Shown: piece by piece, positions 26,929 to 35,628 of the stretch
Position numbering within the stretch: the first letter of the stretch is position 1
Layout: each line of letters opens with the position of its first letter
NCBI GenBank assembly: GCA_050949255.1
Contig: JBMNFJ010000012.1
Location: 18,903 to 82,902, forward strand
Direction of reading: 5' to 3'
From: UBA3941 sp002385665
GTDB taxonomy: Bacteria; Bacillota; Clostridia; Caldicoprobacterales; UBA3941
Length of the DNA: 64,000 bases
Position numbers and translations under genes: made by a program
Notes under the pieces: generated by a model
The model's input: the letters and a program-made list of their open reading frames with translations, nothing else
What the model was told of the DNA's origin: nothing
The model's database searches: none

Positions 26929-27953
26929 TCGTCCCCCCTATCGAAATTTAACACAAAATCCAAAGGATCCTTGGGCGTATCCTTTATCCTTACCTCGTAA
27001 TGGACATGGGGACCGGTGCTCCTGCCGGTGTTGCCGGATTTGGCGATTATATGGCCCCTTTCCACTATGTCCCCCTCTTCCACCAGGAGTTTTGAATTAT
27101 GGGCGTAATAGGTCTTGATATCAAAGCCGTGGTCGATTATGACCAGATATCCATAAGCTCCCCTTCTGCCGGAAAAGATCACCCTGCCCTTGCCCGTGGC
27201 CTTTACATCGGTACCCCTGGGTACTGCTATGTCAAGACCTGAATGAAACTCCTTCTTTCTTCCGCCAAAGGGGTTATCCCGCTCCCCCATAAGGCAGGAT
27301 ATCCTGCCCTCTACCGGAAGAATAGAGGGATAGGCCAGGAGATAATCCCGCATCTTTGAGACCCTTTCGGATAGGTGCTCATAAAATTCCCGGACAGAGG
27401 AAACCTTTTGATCCGCTTTAACAAATTCGTTGACCGTCAGGATATGACTTTGTTCCAAGGTTGTGTCCCTGGTTTCATCTGTGGTTTTTGGCCTTGGACG
27501 GGTGCCGGACCTGGAGGAGAGTGTATCGGCATCATAGGTTTCTCCCCCAATGGATTCAAGGCCTAACAGGTGTAATATCTCCCCAAGAATCTGACGATTG
27601 TTGTCCGCAATCGACGAGGTCTGCTCCTGCAATGAAGATGCCACGGACATAATGGATTGAAGTTCCCCCGCATAGTAATCAATCTCATCCTCCAACCCTT
27701 TTATGGTGTTATCCCTGTCCGCTACCTGTTCCTTGTAGGCTTGGAGCCTATCCTCCTTAACGCTAAGCTGACCGCCGAGCCAATTGGTATAGAGGACCAG
27801 CCCTGAAAACAGCATGACAGCCATAACGACCAGGCAGGTGATGGATGATATTGCCCATTTTGGTATCCTAAGGGTTCTCATCCTATGTTCAGCATCAGGT
27901 ACTATGACTATATTCAGATACCTGCTCCTCTTCCTTTTAGCCTTTGTTTTCAT
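26925..27953 (-). CDS. M23 family metallopeptidase with coiled coil, membrane anchored
   Basis: A probable peptidoglycan endopeptidase or its regulator. The protein (342 residues from the ATG at 27953) has a basic N-terminus and one transmembrane helix (about 40-62, ISSITCLVVMAVMLFSGLVLY). A coiled coil (about 65-135) and a C-terminal M23 domain (about 230-335) follow, with HSGLDIAVPRGTDVKATGKG, YYAHNSKLLVEEGD and GRSTGPHVHYEVR. The zinc ligands H (HSGLD), D, and HVH are all present, so it looks active. The frame opens at 28028; a duplicated AAGGATGAAGTACA stretch precedes the start. Confidence 0.9.
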   Translation of the reverse strand: MKTKAKRKRSRYLNIVIVPDAEHRMRTLRIPKWAISSITCLVVMAVMLFSGLVLYTNWLGGQLSVKEDRLQAYKEQVADRDNTIKGLEDEIDYYAGELQSIMSVASSLQEQTSSIADNNRQILGEILHLLGLESIGGETYDADTLSSRSGTRPRPKTTDETRDTTLEQSHILTVNEFVKADQKVSSVREFYEHLSERVSKMRDYLLAYPSILPVEGRISCLMGERDNPFGGRKKEFHSGLDIAVPRGTDVKATGKGRVIFSGRRGAYGYLVIIDHGFDIKTYYAHNSKLLVEEGDIVERGHIIAKSGNTGRSTGPHVHYEVRIKDTPKDPLDFVLNFDRGDE

Positions 27954-28224
27954 ATGTACTTCATCCTTACTCGTGTACTTCATCCTTGCTCGTAAAAAAA
28001 TTTGAGGTGGTTTACGTTCTGTCCTCAAAATAAGTAAAGTTTACATTGTTATAAGACACCCGAATACCAGTGCAGTACGGCTGCCGTATAACATAATGTA
28101 TAATGCCTGGAAATATTACTTTTTTATAGGTCTAACCACTTGGTTATATTTGGTTATATAGAGTATACCAAAAAATACATAAAAGTGGAATGTGATTTTT
28201 AAAGAATGATGTTTCATCAGTTGC

Positions 28225-29256
28225 TTAATCCAGATTATCTATCTCTTCAATAGATGGGATCACCAAATAATCCCCCACCTTGAGGGCCTTTTGATCCTTG
28301 ATTTTATTTACCTTGGCCAATGCCTGGTTATACCTGTCGGTCCCATAAAATCTTTGACTGATCTTATATAGGTTGTCACCGCTTTGGATTATATACACAG
28401 TAGCCCCGGTTGAAACGGCGCCATTGGGCTGTTGCGATGCTTCCCCCTGCTCAAGTTCCTGCTCCAGATCTTCTATTCTTTGTTCCAGAACCTCTATCTC
28501 CCGCTGCTTATCTTCCAGTTCAGTTTCAAGGTCGGCTATTCTGGCCAGGTAGTGATCTGAATTGGGTTCTTCTTTGGTACTGGAACCCTGGGTATCCCCG
28601 GCGATGTTTAGATTGTCCTTTGGGATAGAATGATCCCCACCATATTGTCCGGACAAGTATACCGTAAGAATTATAATGATGGCACCAATCAGGCCTATTA
28701 TCATTTTTTTCTGATTGTCCAGTACGGTTTGGCCAGCTTCCCGGGATCCATCATCCCAGTACTCATAGTATCCACTGCAGAGCTTAAGCTTGTCACCCTC
28801 CCAATAAAAGAAGTTGCTGATCTCATTGGCATTATCCAGCAGATAAAGTACATGCCAGGATTTTATAAACAGTTCCTGATGGATGCGCTGGTCCTGTTCT
28901 GTAAGCATTGCCCCCCAACCCTTGCGCACGCCATACCAGCCAACAATCTCCTGGGTTGGAAATGTGTTGAATGCCTTGTTTTGCACGGTTTCCCATCTCT
29001 TAGCCGAAAATGCCTTGGGCTCCTGGTCGGGATTAATCCTGCCAAGTGGCATTATATGGTTTATATGTACGATATAACGGTTGTTTGCCTTAATCTTGCT
29101 GCCCAGCAGCAAACCATAAGTCCTGGATAGGATAGGGTTCCTGGCCTTGCTGAATATGGTATCCTTTAGACTTTGATGGACGAATATCAAAATACCATCC
29201 TCATCCACGTTGCCAACTTCTATGTAATTATAGTCATTAGAGTTTAGAACATCCAT
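28225..29256 (-). CDS. Pseudo-MPN/JAMM domain, membrane helix, coiled coil and LysM protein
   Basis: Not a named gene. Order seen: a globular N-terminal domain (about 15-170) resembling the MPN/JAB1 fold (YGLLLGSKI, then EIVGWYGVRKGWGAMLTEQD, the place where active JAMM proteases have GWYHSHP...S..D); one transmembrane helix (about 185-205); a Glu-rich coiled coil (about 232-275); and a C-terminal LysM domain (about 290-338, YIIQSGDNLYKISQRFYG) that should bind peptidoglycan. The two metal-binding histidines of JAMM are replaced by Gly and Arg, so it is probably non-catalytic. The likely topology is a cytoplasmic MPN domain with LysM outside. Role unknown. Confidence 0.72.
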   Translation of the reverse strand: MDVLNSNDYNYIEVGNVDEDGILIFVHQSLKDTIFSKARNPILSRTYGLLLGSKIKANNRYIVHINHIMPLGRINPDQEPKAFSAKRWETVQNKAFNTFPTQEIVGWYGVRKGWGAMLTEQDQRIHQELFIKSWHVLYLLDNANEISNFFYWEGDKLKLCSGYYEYWDDGSREAGQTVLDNQKKMIIGLIGAIIIILTVYLSGQYGGDHSIPKDNLNIAGDTQGSSTKEEPNSDHYLARIADLETELEDKQREIEVLEQRIEDLEQELEQGEASQQPNGAVSTGATVYIIQSGDNLYKISQRFYGTDRYNQALAKVNKIKDQKALKVGDYLVIPSIEEIDNLD

Positions 29257-29380
29257 TTTCTGCCTTCCTTTGCTTTCATTCTCTCTCTCTCATTTTATAC
29301 TATTTTATACTAAAAATCGACAGCTAAGATATTATTCCTTTTTCGCCCTTATCATTGTAAATATAGAAGCTTTATAGCAA

Positions 29381-29420
29381 AAAAATGATAGGAGCTCGCC
29401 AAAACTATCCTATCATTTTT
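29381..29420. terminator. Bidirectional intrinsic terminator
   Basis: A 13-bp perfect stem, AAAAATGATAGGA (29381-29393) with TCCTATCATTTTT (29408-29420), ending in U-runs on either strand. It lies about 45 bases past the stop of the G5 protein gene. Confidence 0.85.
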
Positions 29421-29465
29421 ACGGTTGTTGTATTTATTTGTTTTATATAGTCAACAGCTTTTTCC

Positions 29466-30080
29466 TTATGGAGATCCAAACCCTATACCGTCGCCTGGTT
29501 TTCCTTCTATTGGCTTGATAAAGTCAACAGAGAATCTTTTCCCTGTATGATCTATGGGGAATACATCAAATCCATGGTTGTACCATTTGCTGTTTTTGTT
29601 ATTGCTTTGCTGTTCAGCCCAATTTATCGCTTCCTTAGAAGAGCTAAAGGTCTTACCTGAATTACCCAGTGGCAGCAGCGTTCCGACCTTTACAATCTTA
29701 TCCTGCAGTTTTCGTACCGTCTTAGTGCTAAAATCTACAGATAGGCGAATATCAAATAAATATTTTTCAGTTTTTATATGCTGGATTATTCCGTCTACTC
29801 CTTCCTGGACTACTACTTTTTTCCCTGCTTTCATGGTTTCATCTGGTTTTTCTACGACACTAAATTCTTCAATTTCTTCGCCCAGGATTGCTTCCTTATA
29901 TGTATAATCTACCTTTACCTGCTTTTTTGACAGCTCTTTACCAAGCATATTAATCTTTATTTCGTAGAAATATCCCTCTTCATTCCGTGTCTCGATTTTA
30001 TAATAGGTTATAACCTCATTAGGATCTGTGCTTTCATATCTCTTTGAGAAAGGCTTCCCTTCTCTGGTGTATCCGGTCAC
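29466..30080 (-). CDS. G5-domain protein, C-terminal part of a probable split gene
   Basis: The annotated start is a GTG at 30080 overlapping the upstream stop by GTGA. The 204 residues begin with a repeat unit (GKPFSKRYESTDPNEVITYY), then a G5 domain (about 50-135, ending IVKVGT), then a C-terminal region (FDVFPIDHTGKRFSVDFI). Reading the same frame upstream of the GTG gives YYRVNV, which aligns with VYSITI at the start of the homologous unit in the preceding ORF. The two ORFs therefore look like one protein broken by a -1 (or +2) shift. Function unknown; probably extracytoplasmic. Confidence 0.65.
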   Translation of the reverse strand: MTGYTREGKPFSKRYESTDPNEVITYYKIETRNEEGYFYEIKINMLGKELSKKQVKVDYTYKEAILGEEIEEFSVVEKPDETMKAGKKVVVQEGVDGIIQHIKTEKYLFDIRLSVDFSTKTVRKLQDKIVKVGTLLPLGNSGKTFSSSKEAINWAEQQSNNKNSKWYNHGFDVFPIDHTGKRFSVDFIKPIEGKPGDGIGFGSP

Positions 30081-30721
30081 ATTGACTCTATAATAGTATC
30101 TTCGGGAGCGGGGTCAGTAGCAACGATTTCTTCACCCTCTCCTACAAGCCTTCGCGATACCTCTTTCCCCGTAAAAGTCATTGTTATTTCATACCTATTG
30201 ATCTTATTACCTTCACGCACATCTTTATAATACTTAAAGGTGTCATTAGGGTTGCTGCTGGAAAAAGTTTTTGTATAAGGCTTACCGTCTATTGTATTGG
30301 CACTGATTGTAATACTATAAACTGGTTCCTCTTCACCTTGAGGGCTTGTTATTTTTTCAACTTGGGGTTTTGAGCTGACAGGAGATGTTTCTTCTCCATT
30401 GTTCTCTACTACATCATTGTTGCTGGAATCGCTTACTGATTGGTCATTGAGTTCAGAATTGCTTGCTTCATGTACTAATACTTGTTCAGGTTCATGTTCA
30501 GCATTTTCAGTTTCATCCTCATCTGCTGTTTCAAGTGCAATATCGCTTTTTCCCAGATCGCTAAGGATCTGTTCATTATTTTCTGTAGCATAATCATCTC
30601 GTGATACTGATGAATTCTTTTGCACCCCTATACCATAGATTATTAATGCTATTACTATAGCAAGGAAAACTGGGATTACTAGTGTTTTTCTCCTAATTAT
30701 ATTTTTTATCTTCTCCTTCAT
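30077..30721 (-). CDS. Membrane-anchored protein, N-terminal part of a probable split G5 protein
   Basis: A 214-residue ORF starting after AGAGGAGG. It has a basic N-terminus, one membrane helix (about 14-32, LVIPVFLAIVIALIIYGIG), a long acidic, Ser/Asn-rich disordered region (about 35-130), and one copy of an uncharacterised repeat (about 133-200, GKPYTKTFSSSNPNDTFKYYK). The repeat recurs at the start of the next ORF in another frame. It is either translationally coupled to that ORF or, more likely, its frameshifted first half. Confidence 0.65.
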   Translation of the reverse strand: MKEKIKNIIRRKTLVIPVFLAIVIALIIYGIGVQKNSSVSRDDYATENNEQILSDLGKSDIALETADEDETENAEHEPEQVLVHEASNSELNDQSVSDSSNNDVVENNGEETSPVSSKPQVEKITSPQGEEEPVYSITISANTIDGKPYTKTFSSSNPNDTFKYYKDVREGNKINRYEITMTFTGKEVSRRLVGEGEEIVATDPAPEDTIIESM

Positions 30722-30958
30722 GCCTAGCCTCCTCTACTCGGTCCAAGACTAATTAATATATTCATACTTAATGGTGTCATAAATTAATAAAGTATATTCT
30801 CAACTAACGCCATGTAGCGTCAAGTTTATCCACAAATAATCAGCTTGTGATCAGCTGGCAATCCTTTATTGTTTATATCGTTATGTATAGTGATTTCACA
30901 ATCAGCTTTAATACTTTTATTTTCGTTATGGTTGTGTATTGCTTATTGGGAAGTATCT

Positions 30959-31654
30959 CTATTCTCCCAGTGCCACTATTTCTTCATAAAGTATCATGGT
31001 TTTCCCCGAAAATATATTGCAATGGTAATGCCCAAAATACCAAGTTTCATAGTTTAGATTATCTTCAATATAATCGAGCCACTCTTCAGTAGACTTGTCC
31101 ACCTGACTTTGGTCCATGTCAGGCAGGAATTTTTCATAGGGTAAATACTTTAATGGGCCTGTATGGGATAATGCATAATCCACTTTCCAACCAACTGCTT
31201 CCAGTTTATTTTCAACATATTTCTTTGTATATTCATCCGGTTGCTCTGATTCAAACCAAGCTAGTCTGAAGTATAGCCTATAATACTTATCAATACTATA
31301 TGCTCCGCCTATTGCTATCGCTTTTCTTCCGTCAAAATCGTAAATCTCTCCATCTTTTGCAAAAAGAATGTTTGGGTAATCTTCTTCAAAGAAGACAAGT
31401 CCTCCCCTCCACATCTTTTCGGTATAACTATCAATAAATTCAGGACGTTCCTCGTGGTTGCCATGTATACAAAGCAATGTGATTGGAAGCTGGCTCAATT
31501 CCTCTTTTATTTCATCATCCCTGTCATCCAAATAATAATTAATGCCTACATCTCCCAGGATAATCAAAATGTCATCTTCAGTTGTTCCGTATTCTTCGCA
31601 AAACTCTTCAACTCTTGCAAAATCTCTATGAGTATCCCCGGTTATATATATCAT
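30959..31654 (-). CDS. Calcineurin-like metallophosphoesterase
   Basis: A 231-residue single-domain phosphoesterase. The metal-binding motifs appear in order: GDTHRD near the N-terminus, ILGDVGINYY, IHGNHEERPE, ALSHTG and finally FGHYHCN. All expected Asp/His/Asn ligands are visible, so it should be active on a phosphodiester or phosphoester, but the substrate cannot be read from the sequence. The ATG at 31654 follows AAGGTGG. Flanked by 237 bases without a gene on its 3' side and by a structured repeat on its 5' side. Confidence 0.88.
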   Translation of the reverse strand: MIYITGDTHRDFARVEEFCEEYGTTEDDILIILGDVGINYYLDDRDDEIKEELSQLPITLLCIHGNHEERPEFIDSYTEKMWRGGLVFFEEDYPNILFAKDGEIYDFDGRKAIAIGGAYSIDKYYRLYFRLAWFESEQPDEYTKKYVENKLEAVGWKVDYALSHTGPLKYLPYEKFLPDMDQSQVDKSTEEWLDYIEDNLNYETWYFGHYHCNIFSGKTMILYEEIVALGE

Positions 31655-31903
31655 GGCAACCACCTTGCTTTTCTTTTTTTATAAACCTCGTCCTACTCTG
31701 TCTGTTACCAATTACTTTCTTGTATTACCGTAATCTATTAATCTTTGTATCTTTATACAAATTGTTTAATAATGTCATATTATACCATTACATTAGCATC
31801 AATACAAATTGAATAAAACCGGACTTTATGTACTAATACATTATCCTTACATCCACTATTTCATAAAGCTATATGTAATACAATTTGGTATATCAGAACT
31901 GTT

Positions 31904-32030
31904 ACTGGGGAGGATGGATTTGTGGAGGCAGATTATATTAAGGCCGCTTCCCGATGTAATTTGGAAGCTGCCTTAATAAATCATCCTCCTATATAAAGAT
32001 GCAACTTAGCGCTCATTAGGTATTACCAGT
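31904..32030. repeat. Structured intergenic repeat, copy 3 (family A)
   Basis: GGGGAGGATGGATTTGTGG (31907-31925) pairs with AAATCATCCTCC (about 31979-31989). Inside is AAGGCCGCTTCC (31940-31951) with GGAAGCTGCCTT (31963-31974) and loop CGATGTAATTT, almost identical to copy 1. It lies between an ABC permease stop and the metallophosphoesterase gene. Confidence 0.75.
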
Positions 32031-32073
32031 ATATATTTGACTGTATAATGGGTTGGATTATTGCCAGAGCCCC

Positions 32074-33648
32074 CTATGGCAGTTCAGGAGCTTTAAACAG
32101 GCCGGTCCCTATCCACATAAAGAGCAGAATCAGAACAACATTGACCGCCGCTGAAGTACAGAGTCCCAGGGCATAATTGCCTGTTGCCATAGAAATCATT
32201 ACTGCAGGAGTTACAGCAATAAAAATGATGACCATGAGCAGGAAGATACGAAAGAATATCCGCAGGATGTTTGCGTGAATCTTTCCAAACATCCGCCTGA
32301 CGACCAGATCTGAGTATAAAAACACCGTTCCTATAGCTGTATACGCCAATATGGCTGAAAGGGTAAGGGAAAGAGCCGTCCTCAATATGACCCCGATAAT
32401 TCCAAAGATCAGAATCCCCTCAATAAAGGTATATATAACTCCTGCCAGGGTGGAGGCCAGCATTTTCTTAAATGGGGTTGCAGGGATGAGATAGATATAA
32501 TGATAGGCTATATCACTCTCCCAGGCCGTAGCCGCAGATAAAATAAGCATGAGGTAGGCAGAAACTCCCAGGATCCCCAGCATTAATTCCGTGCCGTCCA
32601 CCGGGATTGCCAGTGCTGCTATTGCGGCACCGACAGCCATGATTATGGTCCTGGTAGGGAGCAGCAAAACCCCCTTCTTCCTCTTCTCCAGGATCTGCTT
32701 TTGAAAGATGGCTAAACTGCCTTCCAGGGTGAATTTGGCATCAACCTTTCTATACCTTCGGATTGCCTTGAACTGTCCATTGGACTGGGCTGCCTTTCCT
32801 TGCCTGGAGGCTTGAAGCATGGCCTCTTTCAGCTCGGTTCCGGCCAGAACATTCTCATAATAGTCTGTGTCCATAAGATAGATACGGACAAAGGCAGCTA
32901 TGGTTATCACCAGGGTGAAAAGGATATACAGCCATATCTCCGTAGTCACGCCCGTGAATACGCCCATAAGTATTTCCCGGAACCATCCAAGGAGAGGTAT
33001 AAACTTTATGTAATCATGGGAGAGCCATCCGGTAATACTGTCCAGGACATTGCCGGTTTTGAAGGTGTTTACTATGATGGGCAAAATCAGGGCAATTACA
33101 AAACCATAAATAATTTTCCTAACCGCAGTTACCCTCTCAGGTTTCCTGGATACATAGGTATACAGCAACATTCCAAGAAGGGAAGTGACTGTAACAAGCA
33201 GCATGTAGGCTGCCATCAGGATCCATCCGGCCCCGTCAGTCAAGCCAAAGCTTCTCTTCCAATTCGGATACTGCAGTCCCACATAGAGCATTACCATAAT
33301 GCTAAGTGCCAGCTGCTTGATAAACCCATAGATCAGGATATATCCGGCCTTTATAGGGGCCGTAAAGAGCATATTTACATCGGCCATCCTGAAAAAGGAG
33401 GCCCCATTCAGGGATGATAGAGAGGATATTACAAATAAAAATACCGTATAGCCCATAAAGACAGCTTTGAAAACGTCCGGATTTACATTTAGGGACCCGG
33501 TCCTCTGGCCCGATGACCCCGAAAGAAGAGATGGGATAATGATAAAGCCGCCAATTATAACATAAGCTATCAATGGACCCGGCTTTCTAAAGAGCCCTTT
33601 AACTGTGTTTTTGAAGGATTTCCTGAGAATATAGATTAAGGGACTCAT
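32074..33648 (-). CDS. ABC exporter permease (ABC_export/PF16962 type)
   Basis: A 524-residue integral membrane protein with about eleven to twelve hydrophobic helices in two halves, separated by a basic cytoplasmic loop (about 270-320, KEAMLQASRQGKAAQ and following). It overlaps the upstream ATPase gene by four bases, so the two form a translationally coupled exporter. The cargo is unknown. Such permeases export peptides, drugs or lipids in Firmicutes. Confidence 0.82.
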   Translation of the reverse strand: MSPLIYILRKSFKNTVKGLFRKPGPLIAYVIIGGFIIIPSLLSGSSGQRTGSLNVNPDVFKAVFMGYTVFLFVISSLSSLNGASFFRMADVNMLFTAPIKAGYILIYGFIKQLALSIMVMLYVGLQYPNWKRSFGLTDGAGWILMAAYMLLVTVTSLLGMLLYTYVSRKPERVTAVRKIIYGFVIALILPIIVNTFKTGNVLDSITGWLSHDYIKFIPLLGWFREILMGVFTGVTTEIWLYILFTLVITIAAFVRIYLMDTDYYENVLAGTELKEAMLQASRQGKAAQSNGQFKAIRRYRKVDAKFTLEGSLAIFQKQILEKRKKGVLLLPTRTIIMAVGAAIAALAIPVDGTELMLGILGVSAYLMLILSAATAWESDIAYHYIYLIPATPFKKMLASTLAGVIYTFIEGILIFGIIGVILRTALSLTLSAILAYTAIGTVFLYSDLVVRRMFGKIHANILRIFFRIFLLMVIIFIAVTPAVMISMATGNYALGLCTSAAVNVVLILLFMWIGTGLFKAPELP

Positions 33649-34343
33649 TGTGTCCCTCCTGTAGCCGCAAAGTACCGTTCTTCTATTTCTTCCTCATCCC
33701 CTACCTGGCTTCTGAGGATGTTGCTTACGATCTTCCCCTTATTCATAATGAGAATCCTGTCCCAAACCTCTTTGATGGTGTCTATGATATGGGTACTGAC
33801 AAGTATTGAACACCCCTGCTCTTTCAACTCCATAATAAGCTTTTTAAACTCCTTGATGGCTTTGGGGTCAAGCCCGATCATGGGCTCATCAAACAGGACC
33901 ACCCTGGGCCTTATAATTACACCACAGCAGATGCTGACCTTTTGCTGCATGCCCTTGGATAATTCCCTACCCAGCTTATCGGTTTTATCGCTTAGATCAA
34001 ACCTTTCAAAGAGCTCCCCGGCATAATCCTCATAATCCTTTAGCCTGTAAGCCTTGGCGATAAAGTTTATATGCTCCTCTACCGTCAAGGAGTCGAAGAG
34101 GGCTGCCGTTTCAGGAACATAGCCCAGGATTTGCTTGGCCTCTATCCCCTTGTTCACATGACCCCCGACGGTAATCTCCCCATCATACTGCAGGAGGCCG
34201 GCGATGCATTTTATAATGGTGCTCTTCCCTGCCCCGTTGGGACCCAACAGCACCGCTATCTCGCCCTGGTCTACTTCAAAGCTCATATGATCCACAGCCA
34301 GTACCTTGCCATACTTCTTTGTTACATCTTTTACTTTCAGCAT
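33645..34343 (-). CDS. ABC transporter ATP-binding protein
   Basis: A 232-residue nucleotide-binding subunit with Walker A GPNGAGKST (about 33-41), Q-loop, signature LSKGMQQKVSICCG, Walker B VVLFDEPMIGLD and H-loop STHIID. The signature is LSKGM rather than LSGGQ, a common exporter variant. Encoded immediately upstream of, and overlapping, the permease gene. A clear transporter pair without a substrate-binding protein, hence an exporter. Confidence 0.93.
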   Translation of the reverse strand: MLKVKDVTKKYGKVLAVDHMSFEVDQGEIAVLLGPNGAGKSTIIKCIAGLLQYDGEITVGGHVNKGIEAKQILGYVPETAALFDSLTVEEHINFIAKAYRLKDYEDYAGELFERFDLSDKTDKLGRELSKGMQQKVSICCGVIIRPRVVLFDEPMIGLDPKAIKEFKKLIMELKEQGCSILVSTHIIDTIKEVWDRILIMNKGKIVSNILRSQVGDEEEIEERYFAATGGTQ

Positions 34344-34504
34344 ACCGTTCCCCCAATTTATCCAATATTATCCTTGTTTTCTATTGTATAATAGATAGGT
34401 ATTACAATCAATGTATATTCCATACCTATGTTAAGGTTTGGTTTTTAATTGTAGAAAAAGGGTACGCATCAGAAGCAGAATAGAATCAGGCGCAGAGAAT
34501 GAAG

Positions 34505-35359
34505 TTAGTCTATTGCACATTCTGCAGTTAAAATTGCATGATCCGGCAATCCAACCGCTTCAGTTTTCAGGTCTTTTGCTGTCAACTTTCCATAACCATT
34601 TTTTTCGTTGACAAAACTCCAGTCGTATTTCGCATACATCTTATACCCCCTTTTCCTGCTTAAGTCGTCTTCGCTATTTTTAAGAATTTTTACATTCCTG
34701 ACAGCAATAAGGTCTATTACCGCCTCACCTTCGGGACGCTCTATTGTGGGTTTTGGTACATAGCTCCATCTGGATGGGTGAATATACATAGGATTATTCA
34801 CAGAATGAAAATCATTATACCTGGGGGCATATACCTCCACAATGCTTCCCAACTTCTGTTGAACAGGTTTGGGCCATTCATTAAAATCACCAATACAAAT
34901 AACTCTGGCATGCTCCGGTAAACTATTCAAATGATCCCGAAGGGCCTTAAACTGAGGGGTATGATTACTGTCCCTGATCCTTATACCAATAATGTATAGA
35001 GGTTTATCCTTTTCCCCATTAAGTCTAACTTGCAGAAAATTAGGCCTGTCTTCTACCACAGTATTCATGTCGGCAGATGCCTGATATGAATCTGCCTTTA
35101 ATTCCCTTCTATCTTTCTTGATAGCAATCAGGATGCCGTTTTCCCCAGGTACATATGTAGAAAACAAGGTGTACCTTTTCTCCAATATACTTCTAATGTA
35201 ATCCCAGCCACTTGCAATAACAAATTCGGTTAGGACAACAATATCCGCATCCTGATTCATGAGTTCGCCGGCAATAAAGGGTGGCATTTGATAGTTGCCG
35301 AATCCGGCAGCACCGTGTATATTCCATCCCAGTACTTTTATGTTGCGATCCCCTGACAT
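34505..35359 (-). CDS. Endonuclease/exonuclease/phosphatase (EEP) family hydrolase
   Basis: A 284-residue member of the EEP superfamily (DNase I, sphingomyelinase, inositol phosphatase). Visible motifs: VLGWNIHGAAG (Asn), IVVLTEFVI (Glu), IGDFNEWP (Asp-x-Asn) and a final LPDHAILTAE (Asp-His). These are the full catalytic set. The start at 35359 is chosen because GGGGAGG lies eight bases upstream. No signal peptide is seen, so it probably acts in the cytoplasm; substrate (DNA, nucleotide or phospho-compound) is not evident. Confidence 0.85.
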   Translation of the reverse strand: MSGDRNIKVLGWNIHGAAGFGNYQMPPFIAGELMNQDADIVVLTEFVIASGWDYIRSILEKRYTLFSTYVPGENGILIAIKKDRRELKADSYQASADMNTVVEDRPNFLQVRLNGEKDKPLYIIGIRIRDSNHTPQFKALRDHLNSLPEHARVICIGDFNEWPKPVQQKLGSIVEVYAPRYNDFHSVNNPMYIHPSRWSYVPKPTIERPEGEAVIDLIAVRNVKILKNSEDDLSRKRGYKMYAKYDWSFVNEKNGYGKLTAKDLKTEAVGLPDHAILTAECAID

Positions 35360-35628
35360 GCAAATTACCTCCCCGTTTTCATGTACACTCCTTACATTAT
35401 ACATTTATCCCATGGAAACAACATCAACATATTAATCATTGTTTTGGACTTTTTTTCTTTTACCGGTTGAAATTCTGTGATATGATGTACAATACAGAAA
35501 AAGATAATTGGGAATCAAGTCAGGAGATATCAGGCAACACTAGTTAAATACATTACAGACATTTCGACAGGATACATGGTTCCTTTTGTATCAAGCCAAT
35601 AGAATTTACAGAAAATCAGGTGTATGCC

